64,000 nucleotides of DNA. It comes from Pollenia angustigena. Lineage: Eukaryota; Arthropoda; Insecta; Diptera; Polleniidae. The notes under the pieces were generated by a model that made no database searches, was not told the origin of the DNA, and saw only the letters and a list, made by a program, of their open reading frames with translations. Numbering within the stretch: the first letter of the stretch is position 1; the number at the start of each line of letters is the position of its first letter. Both the position numbers and the translations under genes were made by a program. Below are positions 22,385-33,931 of the stretch, in pieces. The DNA is taken from positions 49,694,957 through 49,758,956 of the forward strand of contig OV884059.1 in the NCBI GenBank assembly GCA_930367215.1. Reading direction: 5' to 3'.

Positions 22385-22859
22385 CCCTAGGATTCTCGGT
22401 AACTTTTCACCACAAAGTTCTCCTATCCTCTTGGGCAGACCACAATTAGAACAGCCAAAAAAAAAAAACCAATGAAATAAAAAGTAAATAAATATATTTT
22501 TTATTACGCTAGATTATACGAATTTATTATATAGTTTTATTATTTCATTATTTTATTTTACATGCAAGTCATCAAATATGTAGTCCTTAATTTTGCACAT
22601 TGCTTCTTCGCATCTGTCACACATATAATTTAAAGAATTCATGTTTCTGTTTTTTTTTTTTGTCCAATTTGTAGATATTGCAAGAAATCAAGAAGGTCTG
22701 GCTAAGAGGGTAATTTTATAGACTTTTACATATAAATAGAATTTCATCCCACATATTTGCTCCAATTAGTTTCATTCGACTCCGCACATATCATTTATAG
22801 AATTCTGTTTTTTTGTTATATTTCGAAAAATATTGCAAGGAAAACCGGTAATCCTAGGA
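22385..22859. mobile_element. piggyBac-type MITE (U2), internal deletion
   Basis: Same element with TTAA on both sides (22381-22384 and 22860-22863). About 26 bp containing GGTCTGGATAGACC are missing near 22846 compared with U1 and U3. Confidence 0.78.
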
Positions 22860-23370
22860 TTAAGTTCCATTAGTTCTACCTTTTGGTACTAGATACATGA
22901 ACTTTTTTGTTCTTTAGTAAATTAATCTTTATAAAAATACGTTTTTTTTCACAAATTTTTTTCATCAATATTCCCAAATGAACAACCGCTAATCTATGAT
23001 GCTTTTTTAATATTTATATGCCCAGAAATAAAGATGCATTTTTGTGGATGCTAGACAATGGGTAGGTACAAAAGTGTGCAAACCAATAGACAACAAGCTG
23101 ATATTAAATCTCATTGTTTTAAAAATTTTCTGTTTAACCCTTGGATTACCATCCAAATTTGCGTTTCACTTGCAATATCTTTCCAATAGTACAAAAAATC
23201 AAAAAACCAGGTACGTGAATTCTATAAATGATATGTTCTGAATGGAATGAAATCTATTTGTAATCGATCGGAGCAAAATTGTGCGGTGAAATTCCATTTT
23301 TATTTATACATCTAATATTTTGTTTAATTCGACCTTTAAAATGTATAAATAAAAAAACTTTTTTTCTTTT

Positions 23371-23560
23371 GATCTCGAGGTCCTGGTTTTTATTATTAAT
23401 TATTTTAATTTAACAATATTTTATTTTGCCAATATTTCGTTTTTCTTTGAAAAACATCTTCTGGGCTAGGTATAATCTAGAAATAACAAGTAACAAAAAA
23501 GAATACATAAATGTATAAGTACAAAATTTTTTAAACATATTTTTATAAAACACGTATGTA
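23371..23560 (-). repeat. Penelope-like 3' tail segment (U2)
   Basis: Uninterrupted copy of the tail (GATCTCGAGGTCCTGG to the gypsy LTR). It shows the empty site of the U1 insertion. A 60-residue minus-strand frame here is not a gene. Confidence 0.6.
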
Positions 23561-23857
23561 TGTAAAGCGAGTGTCAGGTGTGAAGCTGTCAAGTTGGCAT
23601 AATGTCAGTTGGTGTTAAGGATTGAGTATTTCTCGGTCAGCAATGAGAGGGCAGTAGTCAGTTGAACTTTAAGTTGATCAGTCGTTAAGTTGTCGCCCGT
23701 TTATGTTGATTGTCAGATTTGTGTTAATATCTAATTTACCTTGAACTTTTACCTCACTTTCATACATCTAATTAAATCCTAATTGTATTTCGTGATAAAT
23801 AAATTAAATAATCATAAAACTATTATTGATATTTGTGTTTGAATTCACAATATTACA
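23561..23857 (+). repeat. Gypsy 5' LTR (U2)
   Basis: 297 bp, identical by eye to the U1 LTR. Confidence 0.93.
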
Positions 23858-23996
23858 TTAGGGGGCTCAACCGTAAAACAAAAAAAAAAAAAAACAATTT
23901 AAAAACGAATAAAAAAAAATTTACCGTGTTATTGTTTAATCTTCTCCTAAAACCCCGTTAGTTGTAGCAACAAATAACATTTATAAAGTAAATCAA

Positions 23997-24845
23997 GTGC
24001 ATTTATTTTGGGGAATAAAGATCCATCAGTGTTTTAACAAACAAAAAATAATTTGTATGAAACGTTGTTTAATGAGAGCTAATGCAAAAAAACAAAAACC
24101 AGTGACTTTGAAAACTCATAATACAAGAGCGTATGCAAAATATATAAGGCAAAAAGAAGTAGAACAACGAAGTAATAAAACAGAAGTAAAAAATTAAATT
24201 GAGTTAATAAAGTTGTCAAAAAAAGAAGAAAATATTAGTGGTGAAAATACCGAATTAAATGAGTTAATAAGGCTTTTTATGTTGAATATGCAAAAAGATG
24301 AAAGTGAAAAAAACAAAGCAAATGTTTCTATTGAGTGTTTTGGTAAAATTGTTCCTGATTTTGATGGTGTAACTATGGGTGTTGAACAATGGTTCGAGAA
24401 CTTTGACAAAAATGCTGAGGCATATGAACTAAATTAGAAACAAAAATATGTCCATGCTAGAAACAAAATGACCGGAGCTGCGAAATTGTTTTTAGAGGCC
24501 GTCAGTGTTTGTGATTATGCTACTTTAAAGTCAATTTTAACAAAAGAATTTTATAAAACATATAGTAGTGCAGAAATACATAAACAACTATCAAACCGCA
24601 AAAAGTTAGAAAGTGAATCGTTTCATGAATATGTTTTACATATGAGAAAACTTGCTACAGCCGGTAATGTAGAAGACATTTCGGTGATACGGTATATTGT
24701 AGATGGGTTACGGATCAAACCTGAACTTAAGTATCCTTTTTACAGTGCAAAATCGTATAGTGACCTTCGTAAACAATATTCGTTATATGAGCGTATAAAG
24801 CCCAATGAAACTATATATGCTGGAGCCGTTTGCAAGAAAAATTAA
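23997..24845 (+). pseudogene. gag: Gag (U2), three premature stops
   Basis: As in U1 with the shared TAG (24435-24437) and TAA (24843-24845). A private double change turns TTACCTTG into TTAAATTG and adds a stop at 24195-24197, after 66 codons. The 125-codon capsid part (24468-24845) is unchanged. Confidence 0.82.
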
Positions 24846-24910
24846 AATAAGTTTAGTGTTAAAAAAGAACATTGTTTTAACTGTGGATCAACTGATCACA
24901 AAAAAAAAAG

Positions 24911-25344
24911 ACTGTAACGAACAAACCAAATGTTTTTTCTGTAACAAAACAGGTCATATATCAAAAAATTGTAATCTTAAAAATCAGAAAAGTCGTGTAA
25001 ATATGAATGTGAATGTCGTAATTGATAAAAAACGTTTAAAGACAATTTATTTTGAAAATAAGCAAATTGACTGTTTAATCGATACGGGTTCAGACGTAAC
25101 CCTAATGAAAGAAAGTATATATATACAGAATTTCGAACATGTTGAATTAAAACAAAGTACATCTTTATTATTCGGTCTCGGAAATTTTTCAACAGATCCG
25201 CTTGGTACCATAAACGGCACAGTGTGTATCGATTCTGTTAAAACAAATCACAATTTTCTCGTTGTATCGGTATCGATTAAAATGGATAATCATTCAGGAA
25301 AGCAAATTTCGATCTACCAAATGTTAAAATACAATTTGGTTTAA
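24911..25344 (+). pseudogene. pol: Nucleocapsid/protease start of pol (U2), cut at the tandem junction
   Basis: Same second knuckle and DTGS protease site as in U1. The A-run before it has 10 A here (11 in U1). The long open frame can be traced back to 24805 only because the gag frame overlaps it; the real coding part begins at the second half of the zinc-knuckle region. Confidence 0.88.
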
Positions 25345-25354
25345 GGATTGATGT

Positions 25355-25440
25355 TTGACTAGTGACGTCAGCAGTCGTCGATGGCTGCGAGTGTAAATTT
25401 CATGAACTTAAGCCTAATTAAAAATATTAAAAATTTGGAT
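25355..25440 (+). mobile_element. SINE remnant in U3 with internal deletion
   Basis: The sequence runs GATGGCTGCGAGTGTAA directly into ATTTCATGAACTTAAGCC. Compared with U2, about 180 bp covering the pol III boxes and the tail start is missing. Both breakpoints carry TAA, so a short-homology deletion is likely. Confidence 0.8.
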
Positions 25441-26312
25441 TAAATTTGGAAATTCTAAAAAGTGTATGAAAATGGATTTTTCGTCCTTAAAAACCGCATG
25501 ATACAGGTATGGCTAGACCAAATTCAATTTGTTTGCTTTCATGAATATTTTGGAAAACTAACTATTTTGAAAAATCTGGGGCCCGAAATTCATTTTTGAC
25601 CTATGGTTTCTTTAGAAAAGTTTCTTGGAATGACTTATATAACAAGAATCGCGATGTGCTTTAGACGTGAAAAAATGTTATCCACCCTATTATTATGTAT
25701 AATTAATGATTTTTTTGCTGTCTAAACTTTACATGAACAAATGACTTTTAAATACCTTTTGTTATTGTTGGTTTAAATTTTTGGTAAAAAAAAAAAGATT
25801 TAGTACTATTGGGGCCGAAAAAGTACGATTTTAAAAGTTCGTTGATACGATATTGGTTTTCTCATTTATCATCCCTGATGGCAACACAAATATTAAAAAC
25901 AGCAGTTGAAGTAAAAAAGTAAATTTCTCTTAAATTTCGAAAATCATAGAGAATAATTTAAAAGAGTGCCGAAATATGGGTTCGAATCAGCGTTGCCAGA
26001 AAATCTTCATTTGGCGAAAAAATTTTATTTTGAAAAGAGCAAAAAAGTAAAAATTATTAATTTTTTAAAAGAAAATACTTCTGATTATGGAAACGTAATT
26101 GCCGTATTTATACAAAATTAGATTGCAGGGTTAAATTGTATTTTTAGTAATATTTTCCATAAAATTCTTTCTAAAAATACATTTTGAATTTCTAAAAGTC
26201 CATCTAAATAAAGAAGTTTCATCGAAAATAATTAAATTCTAATACATATTAGAGATGTATAAATTTTGGTCAAACAAATTTTAGTTAGGGAGCTATGAAG
26301 CTCATACATCAT

Positions 26313-27831
26313 CAGTGTGACCACAACTAAAAGAAAATTTGATGCTAAATGGGGATTAAAACAATGCTAAAAATAAAATTTTAAAATGCTAAATTTTCTT
26401 AAAGATTTGTATAATTTTAATGAATGAATTGAACATTAATTAACCTGTAAATTTTATATTTCTTTAAAATGAAATGAAGTTTATATAAAAATAAATTTTA
26501 TACATACATACTGAGATTTATTTAATAAAAACAGTAGTTTGACAAAAGTTAGCGATTTTTTAAACAAAATAACAAAAGTCCCTATCTATAAAATATTACA
26601 TGATAAAAGTTTAAAGCCCTAACCTACAGTTTGCAAAATATGCAACATTGTCAACTGTCAAAAAAACTTTTAAGTCGCAACCATAATGTGCTTAAGTTGT
26701 TTGATTACATGTAAATCATATGAGGCAAACCATATTGAACTTAAAGAAAATTTATGTTAAGTTTTATGAAACTGCCATTAGCTTAAGAAAAGTGCAAACC
26801 TGATCGCACATTCCGTACGGAATCAAATGTTTTTTGATTTTGTTTTTTTAAATACATTTGAGAGACTTTGTTAATTTTTGACAGTAGGTTAAGCAAGGCT
26901 ATGAATATTATGGTTGGACCTTTAGGTTTAACAAGAAAAGTAAAATAAAAAGAAATTATAAACAGTTTAAGGCGATAAATAAATTTATCATTTTAAATAG
27001 TTTTTTGTAAAATTTAAAAATGTTAGATGTTAATAATGGCTAAAGTCGAAATTTCGTGTTTTGAGATTTTAAGGGTTTTTTTTTAAATGAATTGTGTGTT
27101 GTATTGTGAAAGTTAAGATATAAATGCATATAGTTTTATTAAAAATTATATTTTATACTTGAAACTTAGCAGCGTGAAGAAGATAATAAGAATATGAAAT
27201 AAAATTAAAAAGCACTTAAGTCAACTAAAGCCATTATTATTTATTGCCACAGCTATATGTTATTAAATACTAAATATAAGTAAAAACAAAAATTATCATT
27301 GGAAACATAAAAGGCTATTCAACAGCATTTTCAATAAATTTAATTACACATTTAACACACCATTATATGAATAGTTTTCGTTAATTTCCAAAGTGTTGGT
27401 CAAAATACCATTAGAATATGATCTGTTTTCATCATATTCTAAACACCTATCCAGAATTCAATAGTTGAACTTTGGTTCATCAATTCGTATGCATTCAGCT
27501 TTTGCCATTGCTGTTCCAAAACCGTTATTTCTTATGTAATAAAATCTACCATTTCTTTTTTAACTTTTTTTTTGTGTTTACAGGGTTGCTATTAGTATAC
27601 ATTTGTATAAACGTATAAATGACAAAATACAATTATAGAGATTGACAGAAGTGATAAGTTATATTGTTTAATAGCAATATATAAACTTTTTAAGATTAAA
27701 AAATGCTAAATAATGCTAAAAAAAAGTTAAAAAAATGCTGAAAATAATGCTAAATGCTATTTGAAAAATTCGCTGCTAAATCAAAATAAATAATGCTAAA
27801 TTTAGCAGTGAAAATGCTAAAAGGGTCACAC
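26313..27831. mobile_element. hAT-like non-autonomous element (U3)
   Basis: Third copy, same ends as in U2 (CAGTGTGACCAC left, GGGTCACAC right). Retains the left end that U1 has lost. Confidence 0.55.
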
Positions 27832-28098
27832 ATCATGTACATGTACATCATATGAAATCCTAAGGGTGCTCAATTAAATATTATATTTTTTGATACCATT
27901 GTAATATCAAAGGCATTTTGATAAAATTGCATTTAAAAAAAGCTCATTGAAGAAATATGGATTTTCCTTAATATATTCTTAATGGAAATATAATAATGTT
28001 GGTAAACCTTTTATATATGCTTAAGCACTTATGTATGTATGTATATATACTTTGTTTAAAAATTATCATATGGAATTTTCAAACCAAAAGCTTCATAA

Positions 28099-28596
28099 CC
28101 CTAGGATTCTCGTTAACTTTTCACCACAAAGTTCTCCTATCCTCTTGGGCAGACCACAATTAGAACAGCCAAAAAAAAAACCAATGAAATAAAAAGTAAA
28201 TAAATATATTTTTTATTACGCTAGATTATACGAATTTATTATATAGTTTTATTATTTCATTATTTTATTTTACATGCAAGTCATCAAATATGTAGTCCTT
28301 AATTTAGCACATTGCTTCTTCGCATCTGTCACACATATAATTTAAAGAATTCATGTTTCTGTTTTTTTTTTTGTCCAATTTGTAGATATTGCAAGAAATC
28401 AAGAAGGTCTGGCTAAGAGGGTAATTTTATAGACTTTTACATATAAATAGAATTTCATCCCACATATTTGCTCCAATTAGTTTCATTCGACTCCGCACAT
28501 ATCATTTATAGAATTCTGTTTTTTTGTTATATTTCGAAAAATATTGCAAGGAAAACCCTAATTTGGTCTGGATAGACCAAGACGGTAATCCTAGGA
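28099..28596. mobile_element. piggyBac-type MITE (U3)
   Basis: Same element. The left target has mutated from TTAA to ATAA (28095-28098); the right TTAA at 28597-28600 is kept. Confidence 0.75.
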
Positions 28597-29107
28597 TTAA
28601 GTTCCATTAGTTCTACCTTTTGGTACTAGATACATGAACTTTTTTGTTCTTTAGTAAATTAATCTTTATAAAAATACGTTTTTTTTCACAAATTTTTTTC
28701 ATCAATATTCCCAAATGAACAACCGCTAATCTATGATGCTTTTTTAATATTTATATGCCCAGAAATAAAGATGCATTTTTGTGGATGCTAGACAATGGGT
28801 AGGTACAAAAGTGTGCAAACCAATAGACAACAAGCTGATATTAAATCTCATTGTTTTAAAAATTTTCTGTTTAACCCTTGGATTACCATCCAAATTTGCG
28901 TTTCACTTGCAATATCTTTCCAATAGTACAAAAAATCAAAAAACCAGGTACGTGAATTCTATAAATGATATGTTCTGAATGGAATGAAATCTATTTGTAA
29001 TCGATCGGAGCAAAATTATGCGGTGAAATTCCATTTTTATTTATACATCTAATATTTTGTTTAATTCGACCTTTAAAATGTATAAATAAAAAAACTTTTT
29101 TTCCTTT

Positions 29108-29298
29108 GATCTCGAGGTCCTGGTTTTTATTATTAATTATTTTAATTTAACAATATTTTTTTTTTGCCAATATTTCGTTTTTCTTTGAAAAACATCTTCT
29201 GGGCTAGGTATAATCTAGAAATAACAAGTAACAAAAAAGAATACATAAATGTATAAGTACAAAATTTTTTAAACATATTTTTATAAAACACGTATGTA
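29108..29298 (-). repeat. Penelope-like 3' tail segment (U3)
   Basis: Same tail, ending at the TGTA target of the complete gypsy element. With 34224-34910 it forms one Penelope copy split by the gypsy insertion. Confidence 0.65.
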
Positions 29299-29595
29299 TG
29301 TAAAGCGAGTGTCAGGTGTGAAGCTGTCAAGTTGGCATAATGTCAGTTGGTGTTAAGGATTGAGTATTTCTCGGTCAGCAATGAGAGGGCAGTAGTCAGT
29401 TGAACTTTAAGTTGATCAGTCGTTAAGTTGTCGCCCGTTTATGTTGATTGTCAGATTTGTGTTAATATCTAATTTACCTTGAACTTTTACCTCACTTTCA
29501 TACATCTAATTAAATCCTAATTGTATTTCGTGATAAATAAATTAAATAATCATAAAGCTGTTATTGATATTTGTGTTTGAATTCACAATATTACA
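29299..29595 (+). repeat. Gypsy 5' LTR (complete element)
   Basis: TGTAAAGCGAGTG to CAATATTACA. Two substitutions near 29557-29560 (AAGCTGTT against AAACTATT) are private to this copy. Confidence 0.95.
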
Positions 29596-29596
29596 T

Positions 29597-29613
29597 TAGG
29601 GGGCTCAACCGTA
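29597..29613 (+). promoter_or_regulatory. Probable primer binding site
   Basis: Right after the LTR the sequence is TTAGGGGGCTCAACCG. It is partly like a proline-tRNA type site (GGGGGCTC..CCG) but lacks a clean TGG start. The same bases follow the LTR in U1 and U2. Assignment to a tRNA is tentative. Confidence 0.4.
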
Positions 29614-29736
29614 AAACAAAAAAAAAAAAAAAAACAATTTAAAAACGAATAAAAAAAAATTTACCGTGTTATTGTTTAATCTTCTCCTAAAACCCCGTTA
29701 GTTGTAGCAACAAATAACATTTATAAAGTAAATCAA

Positions 29737-30585
29737 GTGCATTTATTTTGGGGAATAAAGATCCATCAGTGTTTTAACAAACAAAAAATAATTTGTATGA
29801 AACGTTGTTTAATGAGAGCTAATGCAAAAAAACAAAAACCAGTGACTTCGAAAACTCATAATACAAGAGCGTATGCAAAATATATAAGGCAAAAAGAAGT
29901 AGAACAACGAAGTAATAAAACAGAAGTAAAAAATTACCTTGAGTTAATAAAGTTGTCAAAAAAAGAAGAAAATATTAGTGGGGAAAATACCGAATTAAAT
30001 GAGTTAATAAGGCTTTTTATGTTGAATATGCAAAAAGATGAAAGTGAAAAAAACAAAGCAAATGTTTCTATTGAGTGTTTTGGTAAAATTGTTCCTGATT
30101 TTGATGGTGTAACTATGGGTGTTGAACAATGGTTCGAGAACTTTGACAAAAATGCTGAGGCATATGAACTAAATTAGAAACAAAAATATGTCCATGCTAG
30201 AAACAAAATGACCGGAGCTGCGAAATTGTTTTTAGAGGCCGTCAGTGTTTGTGATTATGCTACTTTAAAGTCAATTTTAACAAAAGAATTTTATAAAACA
30301 TATAGTAGTGCAGAAATACATAAACAACTATCAAACCGCAAAAAGTTAGAAAGTGAATCGTTTCATGAATATGTTTTACATATGAGAAAACTTGCTACAG
30401 CCGGTAATGTAGAAGACATTTCGGTGATACGGTATATTGTAGATGGGTTACGGATCAAACCTGAACTTAAGTATCCTTTTTACAGTGCAAAATCGTATAG
30501 TGACCTTCGTAAACAATATTCGTTATATGAGCGTATAAAGCCCAATGAAACTATATATGCTGGAGCCGTTTGCAAGAAAAATTAA
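29737..30585 (+). pseudogene. gag: Gag (complete element), in-frame TAG and TAA
   Basis: Same structure as U1: 146 codons, TAG at 30175-30177, then 125 codons to TAA at 30583-30585. The capsid-like part carries FHEYVLHMRKLA. The TAG sits in well-preserved Gag sequence and is shared by all three copies, as is the TAA. Programmed readthrough is possible in principle, but two stops plus later breaks favour decay before duplication. Confidence 0.85.
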
Positions 30586-30660
30586 AATAAGTTTAGTGTT
30601 AAAAAAGAACATTGTTTTAACTGTGGATCAACTGATCACAAAAAAAAAAGACTGTAACGA
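30586..30660 (+). other. Zinc-knuckle region with frame break in an A10 run
   Basis: The gag frame holds the first knuckle CFNCGSTDH (about 30612-30638), then runs through A10 (30640-30649) into a stop. The next frame holds DCNEQTKCFFC and the second knuckle. Both knuckles are CX2CX4HX4C if the frame moves within the A-run. Run length is 10 here and in U2 and 11 in U1. Confidence 0.75.
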
Positions 30661-31620
30661 ACAAACCAAATGTTTTTTCTGTAACAAAACAGGTCATATA
30701 TCAAAAAATTGTAATCTTAAAAATCAGAAAAGTCGTGTAAATATGAATGTGAATGTCGTAATTGATAAAAAACGTTTAAAGACAATTTATTTTGAAAATA
30801 AGCAAATTGACTGTTTAATCGATACGGGTTCAGACGTAACCCTAATGAAAGAAAGTATATATATACAGAATTTCGAACATGTTGAATTAAAACAAAGTAC
30901 ATCTTTATTATTCGGTCTCGGAAATTTTTCAACAGATCCGCTTGGTACCATAAACGGCACAGTGTGTATCGATTCTGTTAAAACAAATCACAATTTTCTC
31001 GTTGTATCGGACAATGCACTAAAGTATAACGCACTTCTCGGTTATGATTTTATTAAGAATTTTAAACTTTATTTGGACGAAAGCGGTTATAAATTCGAAC
31101 ATCAGGATAATGTGCAAAATTGTGAAAATTTATCTCTTTACAATATAACAGCCGCAGAATTAGAAGTTCCGCCAAAGTACAAAGAAGAGGTCGCAGAACT
31201 AGTTTCCAGTTATAAGCCATCAACAGTTTTAGAAAACATACCAGTAGTGATGAAAATCATATCAGATGGTGAAATTAAGCCGTTTCGTCACTCACCATCT
31301 AGACTACAAATTAACGAGCAGGAAGCAGTACGAAAACAAGTAGAAGAGTGGTTAGCAAATGGTATTGTAAGAAAGTCGACTTCGCCAGTGGCTAGTAGAG
31401 TTGTTGTAGTAAAAAAGAAAACTGGTGAATATAGAGTCTGTGTTGACTTCCGTCAATTAAATAATATGGTGTTGAAGGACTGCTTTCCAGTACCATTAAT
31501 TGATGAAGTGTTGGAGAAGCTGCAAAACGCAAATTTTTTACTGTTATGGATCTTGAAAACGAGTTTTTTCATGTCCCGATTGACGAATCCTGCAAACATT
31601 TTACAGAATTTGTACAAAAG
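30651..31620 (+). pseudogene. pol: Pol part 1: nucleocapsid end, protease, start of reverse transcriptase
   Basis: Second CCHC knuckle, then protease with CLIDTGSDVTLM and a later LLGYDF, then a linker, then the reverse-transcriptase fingers (VVVVKKKTGEYRVCVDFRQLN, here quoted only as a landmark at about 31400-31460). The open frame formally runs 30545-31633. The catalytic block around the first aspartate is not in this frame: it lies in the next frame at about 31545-31620, and the following palm segment in a third. Two small indels near 31535 and 31620 are enough to explain this. Confidence 0.9.
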
Positions 31621-31625
31621 AAGGC

Positions 31626-33095
31626 TTGTTTGAGTTTAATAAAGCACCCTTTGGTTTTTGCAATTCGCCTGCGAACTTTATAAGATATGTTAGTCACATT
31701 TTTCAACCACTTATAAATAGCAATGTTATGGAACTTTACATGGATGATAGAGTTATTTTCGCCGAAACAGCTGAAAGTTGCCCCTTTAAAATGAAAACAG
31801 TTTTGAATACGTCTGCTCGTTTCAATTTAAGAATAAAATGGTCGAAATGTTCGTTTTTGCAATCAAAGATCGATTTCCTGGGACATACCGTGCAATATGG
31901 AATGATTTGGCCAGGCAAAGACAAAACAAGAGCAATTGAAAAGTTTCCTCCGCTAAAAACCATCAGAGATGTTCAATCATTTTTGGCAATAACGGGCTAT
32001 TTTCGGAGGTTCATAGAAGGTTATGCTTATATTGCTCGACCCCTAACAAACTTGCTAAGAAAAGATGAAAAATTTATAATTGGTCCAGAAGCATTAAAAG
32101 CGTTTCAAGAGTTAAAGATAGCTCTAATAAAAGAACCAGTTCTTAGAACTTATGATAGATCAGCTGTAACTGAGTTGCACACAGATGCCTCTAAATATGG
32201 TTTTGGCGCGTCACTTTTGCAATACCACGAAAATCAGTTGCATCCAGTTTTCTTTTGGAGTAAAAAAACTTCGCCGCAAGAGCAAAAGCAACATAGTTAT
32301 ATTTTGGAAGTTAAGGCAGCATATCTTGCGCTAAAAAAGTTTCGCCATTATCTTCTTGGTATCGAGTTTAAATTGATTACTGATTGTTCTGCTTTTAAAC
32401 AAACCATATCAAAGAGAGACGTTCCAAGAGATGTAGCCCAGTGGGTAATGTATATTCAAGATTTTACATATACCGTTGAACATCGATCAGGAAGTAGATT
32501 AAAACACGTTGACGGACTAAGTCGTTATCCTGTGGATGTTTTTATCATATCAGATATATCAGGCAGAATTGGCAAACTTCAACAAGAAGACGAAGGTATA
32601 AAAGCCATTTCAATAATTCTCAACTCTGGCCCTTACAAAGATTTTAAAAGAAAAGGTAGCTGGATTTATAAAAGTGTTGGGGGAAATGATTTAGTTTTAG
32701 TGCCCAAGCTTTTAGAATTCGAAATTATTAGAAGTGCTCATGAACAAGGTCATTTTGCAGTTCAAAAAACTATGCATCGTATTCAGCAACAGTTTTTTAT
32801 ACCTCATTTGGAGAAAAAAGTTAACCAGCTAATATCTAATTGTATAAAATGCATAATACACAACAAAAAGCTTGGAAAGCGTGAAGGCTTCTTAAATTGC
32901 ATCGACAAAGGAGAAGAACCGCTGCACACACTTCACGTGGACCACTTAGGTCCAATGGATTCAACAACAAAACTCTACAAACACATCTTTGCTGCAGTTG
33001 ATGGCTTTTCAAAATTTGTGTGGTTGTTTCCAACCAAGTCTACTGGCGTTGAAGAGTTGATTAACTTCCTGTTTTTAGAAAACGTAAGCAAGTGA
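31626..33095 (+). pseudogene. pol: Pol part 2: reverse transcriptase palm, RNase H, integrase N-part
   Basis: 489 codons. FNKAPFGFCNSPANF and the polymerase site YMDD (about 31739) are intact. RNase H has TDAS, a conserved Glu in SYILEVKAAYLAL, and TDCSAF. Integrase has the HHCC zinc site (H...H in SAHEQGHF and C..C in NCIKC) and the first catalytic Asp in LHVDHLGPM; VDGFSKFVWLFP follows. The frame stops at TGA 33093-33095 inside an inverted-repeat insert, before the rest of the catalytic core. Confidence 0.93.
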
Positions 33096-33200
33096 GTGAG
33101 TGAGAAATTATATTGAAAACAACAATAAAAAAACGACAATTTGTTTTTGTTTTCAATATAATTTCCCACTCACTCACTTGTTTACGTTTTCTAAAAACAG
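33069..33200. repeat. 132 bp inverted repeat inserted in integrase
   Basis: Arms of about 53 bp (CTGTTTTTAGAAAACGTAA on the left, mirrored by TTTACGTTTTCTAAAAACAG on the right) flank a loop of about 25 bp. The reading frame resumes right after it. It also looks intron-like: GTAAGC near 33084 and an AAACAG acceptor at 33195-33200. I favour a small foldback insertion; splicing cannot be excluded. Confidence 0.85.
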
Positions 33201-33931
33201 GCAGTAAAAATCTTAAGGTCTGGTCAGACGTTTTTGGTTTCCCATCAAGGATAGTCAGCGATAAAGGACCAGCATACACTTCAAATTCTTTTGCCGAATT
33301 TTGTAAAGAAAATAATATCGAACACGTTTTAGTTACAACTGGCGTTGCCCGTGGAAACGGTCAAATAAAAAGAGTACCTAAACCGTTCTATTATTTCAAT
33401 TATCGCTAAGCTATCATCAGAAGATACATCAAAATGGTACAAATATGTCGGTCAGGTACAAAAAGCTTTAAATTCCTGTGTTCATAGTACAACAAAAGCC
33501 TCACCTTTTAAAGTAATGTTTGGAGTTAAGATGAAATCAGGTGTCAGCGATAATATTCTCAAATTGCTGGAAGAAGAGCTGATAACCGGTTTTCAAGAGC
33601 GAGTGTCAAACAGCCAATAATTAGCGCACAAGAACATTAGAAGAAGAATTACGATAAAAAATGTAAACAACAAAGCGATTATAAATTGAATGACTTAGTC
33701 GCTATAAAACGAACGCAGTTTGTTGCTGGAAAGAAGCTTGCCAGCGAATTTTTGGGACCATATAAAATCACTAAAGTAAAGTAAAGAAATAATCGCTATG
33801 ATATGGAGAAAATAGGAGATGTTGATGGACTTAAAAAAACTTCTTCAAGCTGCGACAACATGAAATTATGGAAGTTCACCGAAACCAATAATGAGCATGG
33901 GTCAGATGAAGAGCAGGATGACCGAATGTAA
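33197..33931 (+). pseudogene. pol: Pol part 3: integrase core end and GPY domain
   Basis: From 33201 the frame continues with FGFPSRIVSDKGPAYTS and GVARGNGQ, the second catalytic Asp and the region of the final Glu. After about 33370 the frame shifts: IISIIAKLSSED and KASPFKVMFG lie in the next frame (33390-33620, ends TAA). A further segment (33680-33784) carries LNDLVAIKR and FLGPYKI, the GPY-type C-terminal domain, ending at a TAA; the last codons run on to TAA at 33929-33931 in the 3' LTR. At the expected catalytic Glu the visible frame reads Ile (GNGQIKR). Confidence 0.88.

Larger units (their letters stand above)
19383..25271. repeat. Tandem unit U2
   Basis: 5889 bp and nearly identical to U1 and U3. 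The junction reads GTTGTATCGG then T then ATCGATTAAAA, joining gypsy protease sequence directly to the 5' end of the non-coding segment, with ATCG as local microhomology. Private changes include a 26 bp loss near 22846 inside the piggyBac-type MITE and an extra stop in gag. Confidence 0.92.
23561..25271 (+). mobile_element. Gypsy element, truncated copy in U2
   Basis: LTR, gag and partial protease as in U1, ending at the second tandem junction. No 3' LTR. Confidence 0.92.
25272..31010. repeat. Tandem unit U3, running into the complete gypsy element
   Basis: Third unit, about 5.74 kb to the point (GTTGTATCGG at 31001-31010) where U1 and U2 break off. Here the protease frame continues normally into ACAATGCACTAAAG and the rest of pol, so U3 keeps the original arrangement at its right end. 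It has lost most of the SINE near 25396. Confidence 0.92.

Noticed and set aside
17671..29595. Three independent gypsy insertions or solo LTRs
   Set aside because: All have the same upstream target and flank, and the first two lack a 3' LTR, so they are duplicated fragments.
32836..33033. Minus-strand open frames across pol (also 31736-31963 and 33061-33279)
   Set aside because: Antisense shadows of reverse transcriptase and integrase.
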